The translations under genes were made by a program, and so were the position numbers. Source: Cupriavidus sp. BIS7 (lineage in GTDB: Bacteria; Pseudomonadota; Gammaproteobacteria; Burkholderiales; Burkholderiaceae). From it: a DNA stretch of 43,032 bases. The notes below the pieces were generated by a model that ran no database searches, had not been told where the DNA came from, and saw only the letters and a list, made by a program, of their open reading frames with translations. Shown one piece after another: positions 42,851 to 43,032 of this stretch (the stretch's first letter is position 1; each line of letters opens with the position of its first letter). Where the stretch lies: contig NZ_ALOU01000052.1 of assembly GCF_000292345.1 (NCBI RefSeq), forward strand, positions 1-43,032. Reading direction: 5' to 3'.

Positions 42851-42880
42851 TGGCCGACTCCGGTCGGCCATTCTTTATTT
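42851..42880 (+). terminator. Intrinsic terminator after arnT
   Basis: TGGCCGAC at 42851-42858 pairs perfectly with 42863-42870 over TCCG and is followed by a T-rich run (TTCTTTATTT). It lies between arnT and the next gene. Confidence 0.75.
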
Positions 42881-42895
42881 GTTCTGGTCATATCC

Positions 42896-43032
42896 ATGCA
42901 TCAAAAGCGAGTCCTGATTCTTGGCATCAACGGCTTCATCGGCCACCACCTGACGCGCCGCATCCTGGAAACCACGCAATGGGAGGTCTACGGCATGGAT
43001 ATGTCGTCGGATCGCCTGGGCGATCTGGTGAA
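42896..43032 (+). CDS. UDP-sugar dehydratase/decarboxylase (SDR), 5' part only
   Basis: The first 45 or so codons of a gene cut by the window end. It opens [22 protein letters not shown] with the SDR dinucleotide-binding motif [10 protein letters not shown], then [22 protein letters not shown]. This matches the dehydrogenase/decarboxylase half of ArnA and the Ralstonia bifunctional UDP-4-keto-pentose/UDP-xylose synthase, which turn UDP-glucuronate into UDP-4-keto-pentose. That product feeds Ara4N synthesis, fitting the arnT gene just upstream. Confidence 0.75.
   Translation, partial: MHQKRVLILGINGFIGHHLTRRILETTQWEVYGMDMSSDRLGDLV

Overview
This is a GC-rich, gene-dense chromosomal window from a betaproteobacterium of the Burkholderiaceae, most likely Cupriavidus or a close Ralstonia relative. 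That placement is inference from gene content: a 353-aa OmpC/Omp32-type porin, YdcH/DUF465, a second PssA-like enzyme, the DUF1254/DUF1214 and DUF1800/DUF1501 families, and an arnT followed by a gene resembling the Ralstonia UDP-4-keto-pentose/UDP-xylose synthase. I see no rRNA, tRNA, CRISPR array, phage or transposase gene. About 39 protein genes are supported, including small ones of 50, 55 and 78 aa.

Layout. 1-8.4 kb (mostly + strand): an exported repeat protein, a DUF2127 membrane protein, an Abm-like monooxygenase and a PssA-like phosphatidyltransferase; a lipoprotein Ntn-hydrolase acylase; a DUF1254 lipoprotein; an Old Yellow Enzyme; YdcH; and a 55-aa membrane peptide. 8.5-12.6 kb (- strand): a LuxR-type response regulator, a hybrid histidine kinase and an aldehyde dehydrogenase in series. 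13-16.5 kb: small envelope or unknown proteins, a YjdM/PhnA-type protein and a HI0933-type flavoprotein. 16.7-18.7 kb: a second DUF1254 protein and a GNAT acetyltransferase. 18.75-24.8 kb (- strand): a LacI regulator, a solute-binding protein, two permeases, an ATPase and a GpdQ-like phosphodiesterase. This reads as one import-and-hydrolysis operon for a phosphodiester-type nutrient. A 192-bp element with near-perfect terminal inverted repeats sits exactly between the two permeases. 25-28.9 kb (+): a DUF1800 lipoprotein paired with a Tat-type DUF1501 protein, then an EAL phosphodiesterase. 28.9-33.2 kb: a class A penicillin-binding protein, a major porin and a small conserved protein. 33.2-36.8 kb: a long non-coding leader, an exported catalase-peroxidase and a 50-aa lipoprotein. 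36.8-43 kb: a DUF2459 lipoprotein, the chromate transporter ChrA and a PmrAB/QseBC-like two-component system in one minus-strand run. These are divergent from an ArnT-like lipid A glycosyltransferase and the start of a UDP-sugar dehydrogenase/decarboxylase gene cut by the window end.

Together the window is dominated by envelope functions and by three regulatory cassettes whose targets appear to lie next door: the LacI-type transporter operon, the LuxR-type RR/hybrid HK/ALDH run, and the PmrAB-like system next to arnT. The most unusual features are the GpdQ-linked transporter with its inserted element, the exported KatG with its roughly 950-bp leader, ChrA attached to a PmrAB-like operon, and an orphan plus-strand intrinsic terminator upstream of the LuxR-type regulator.
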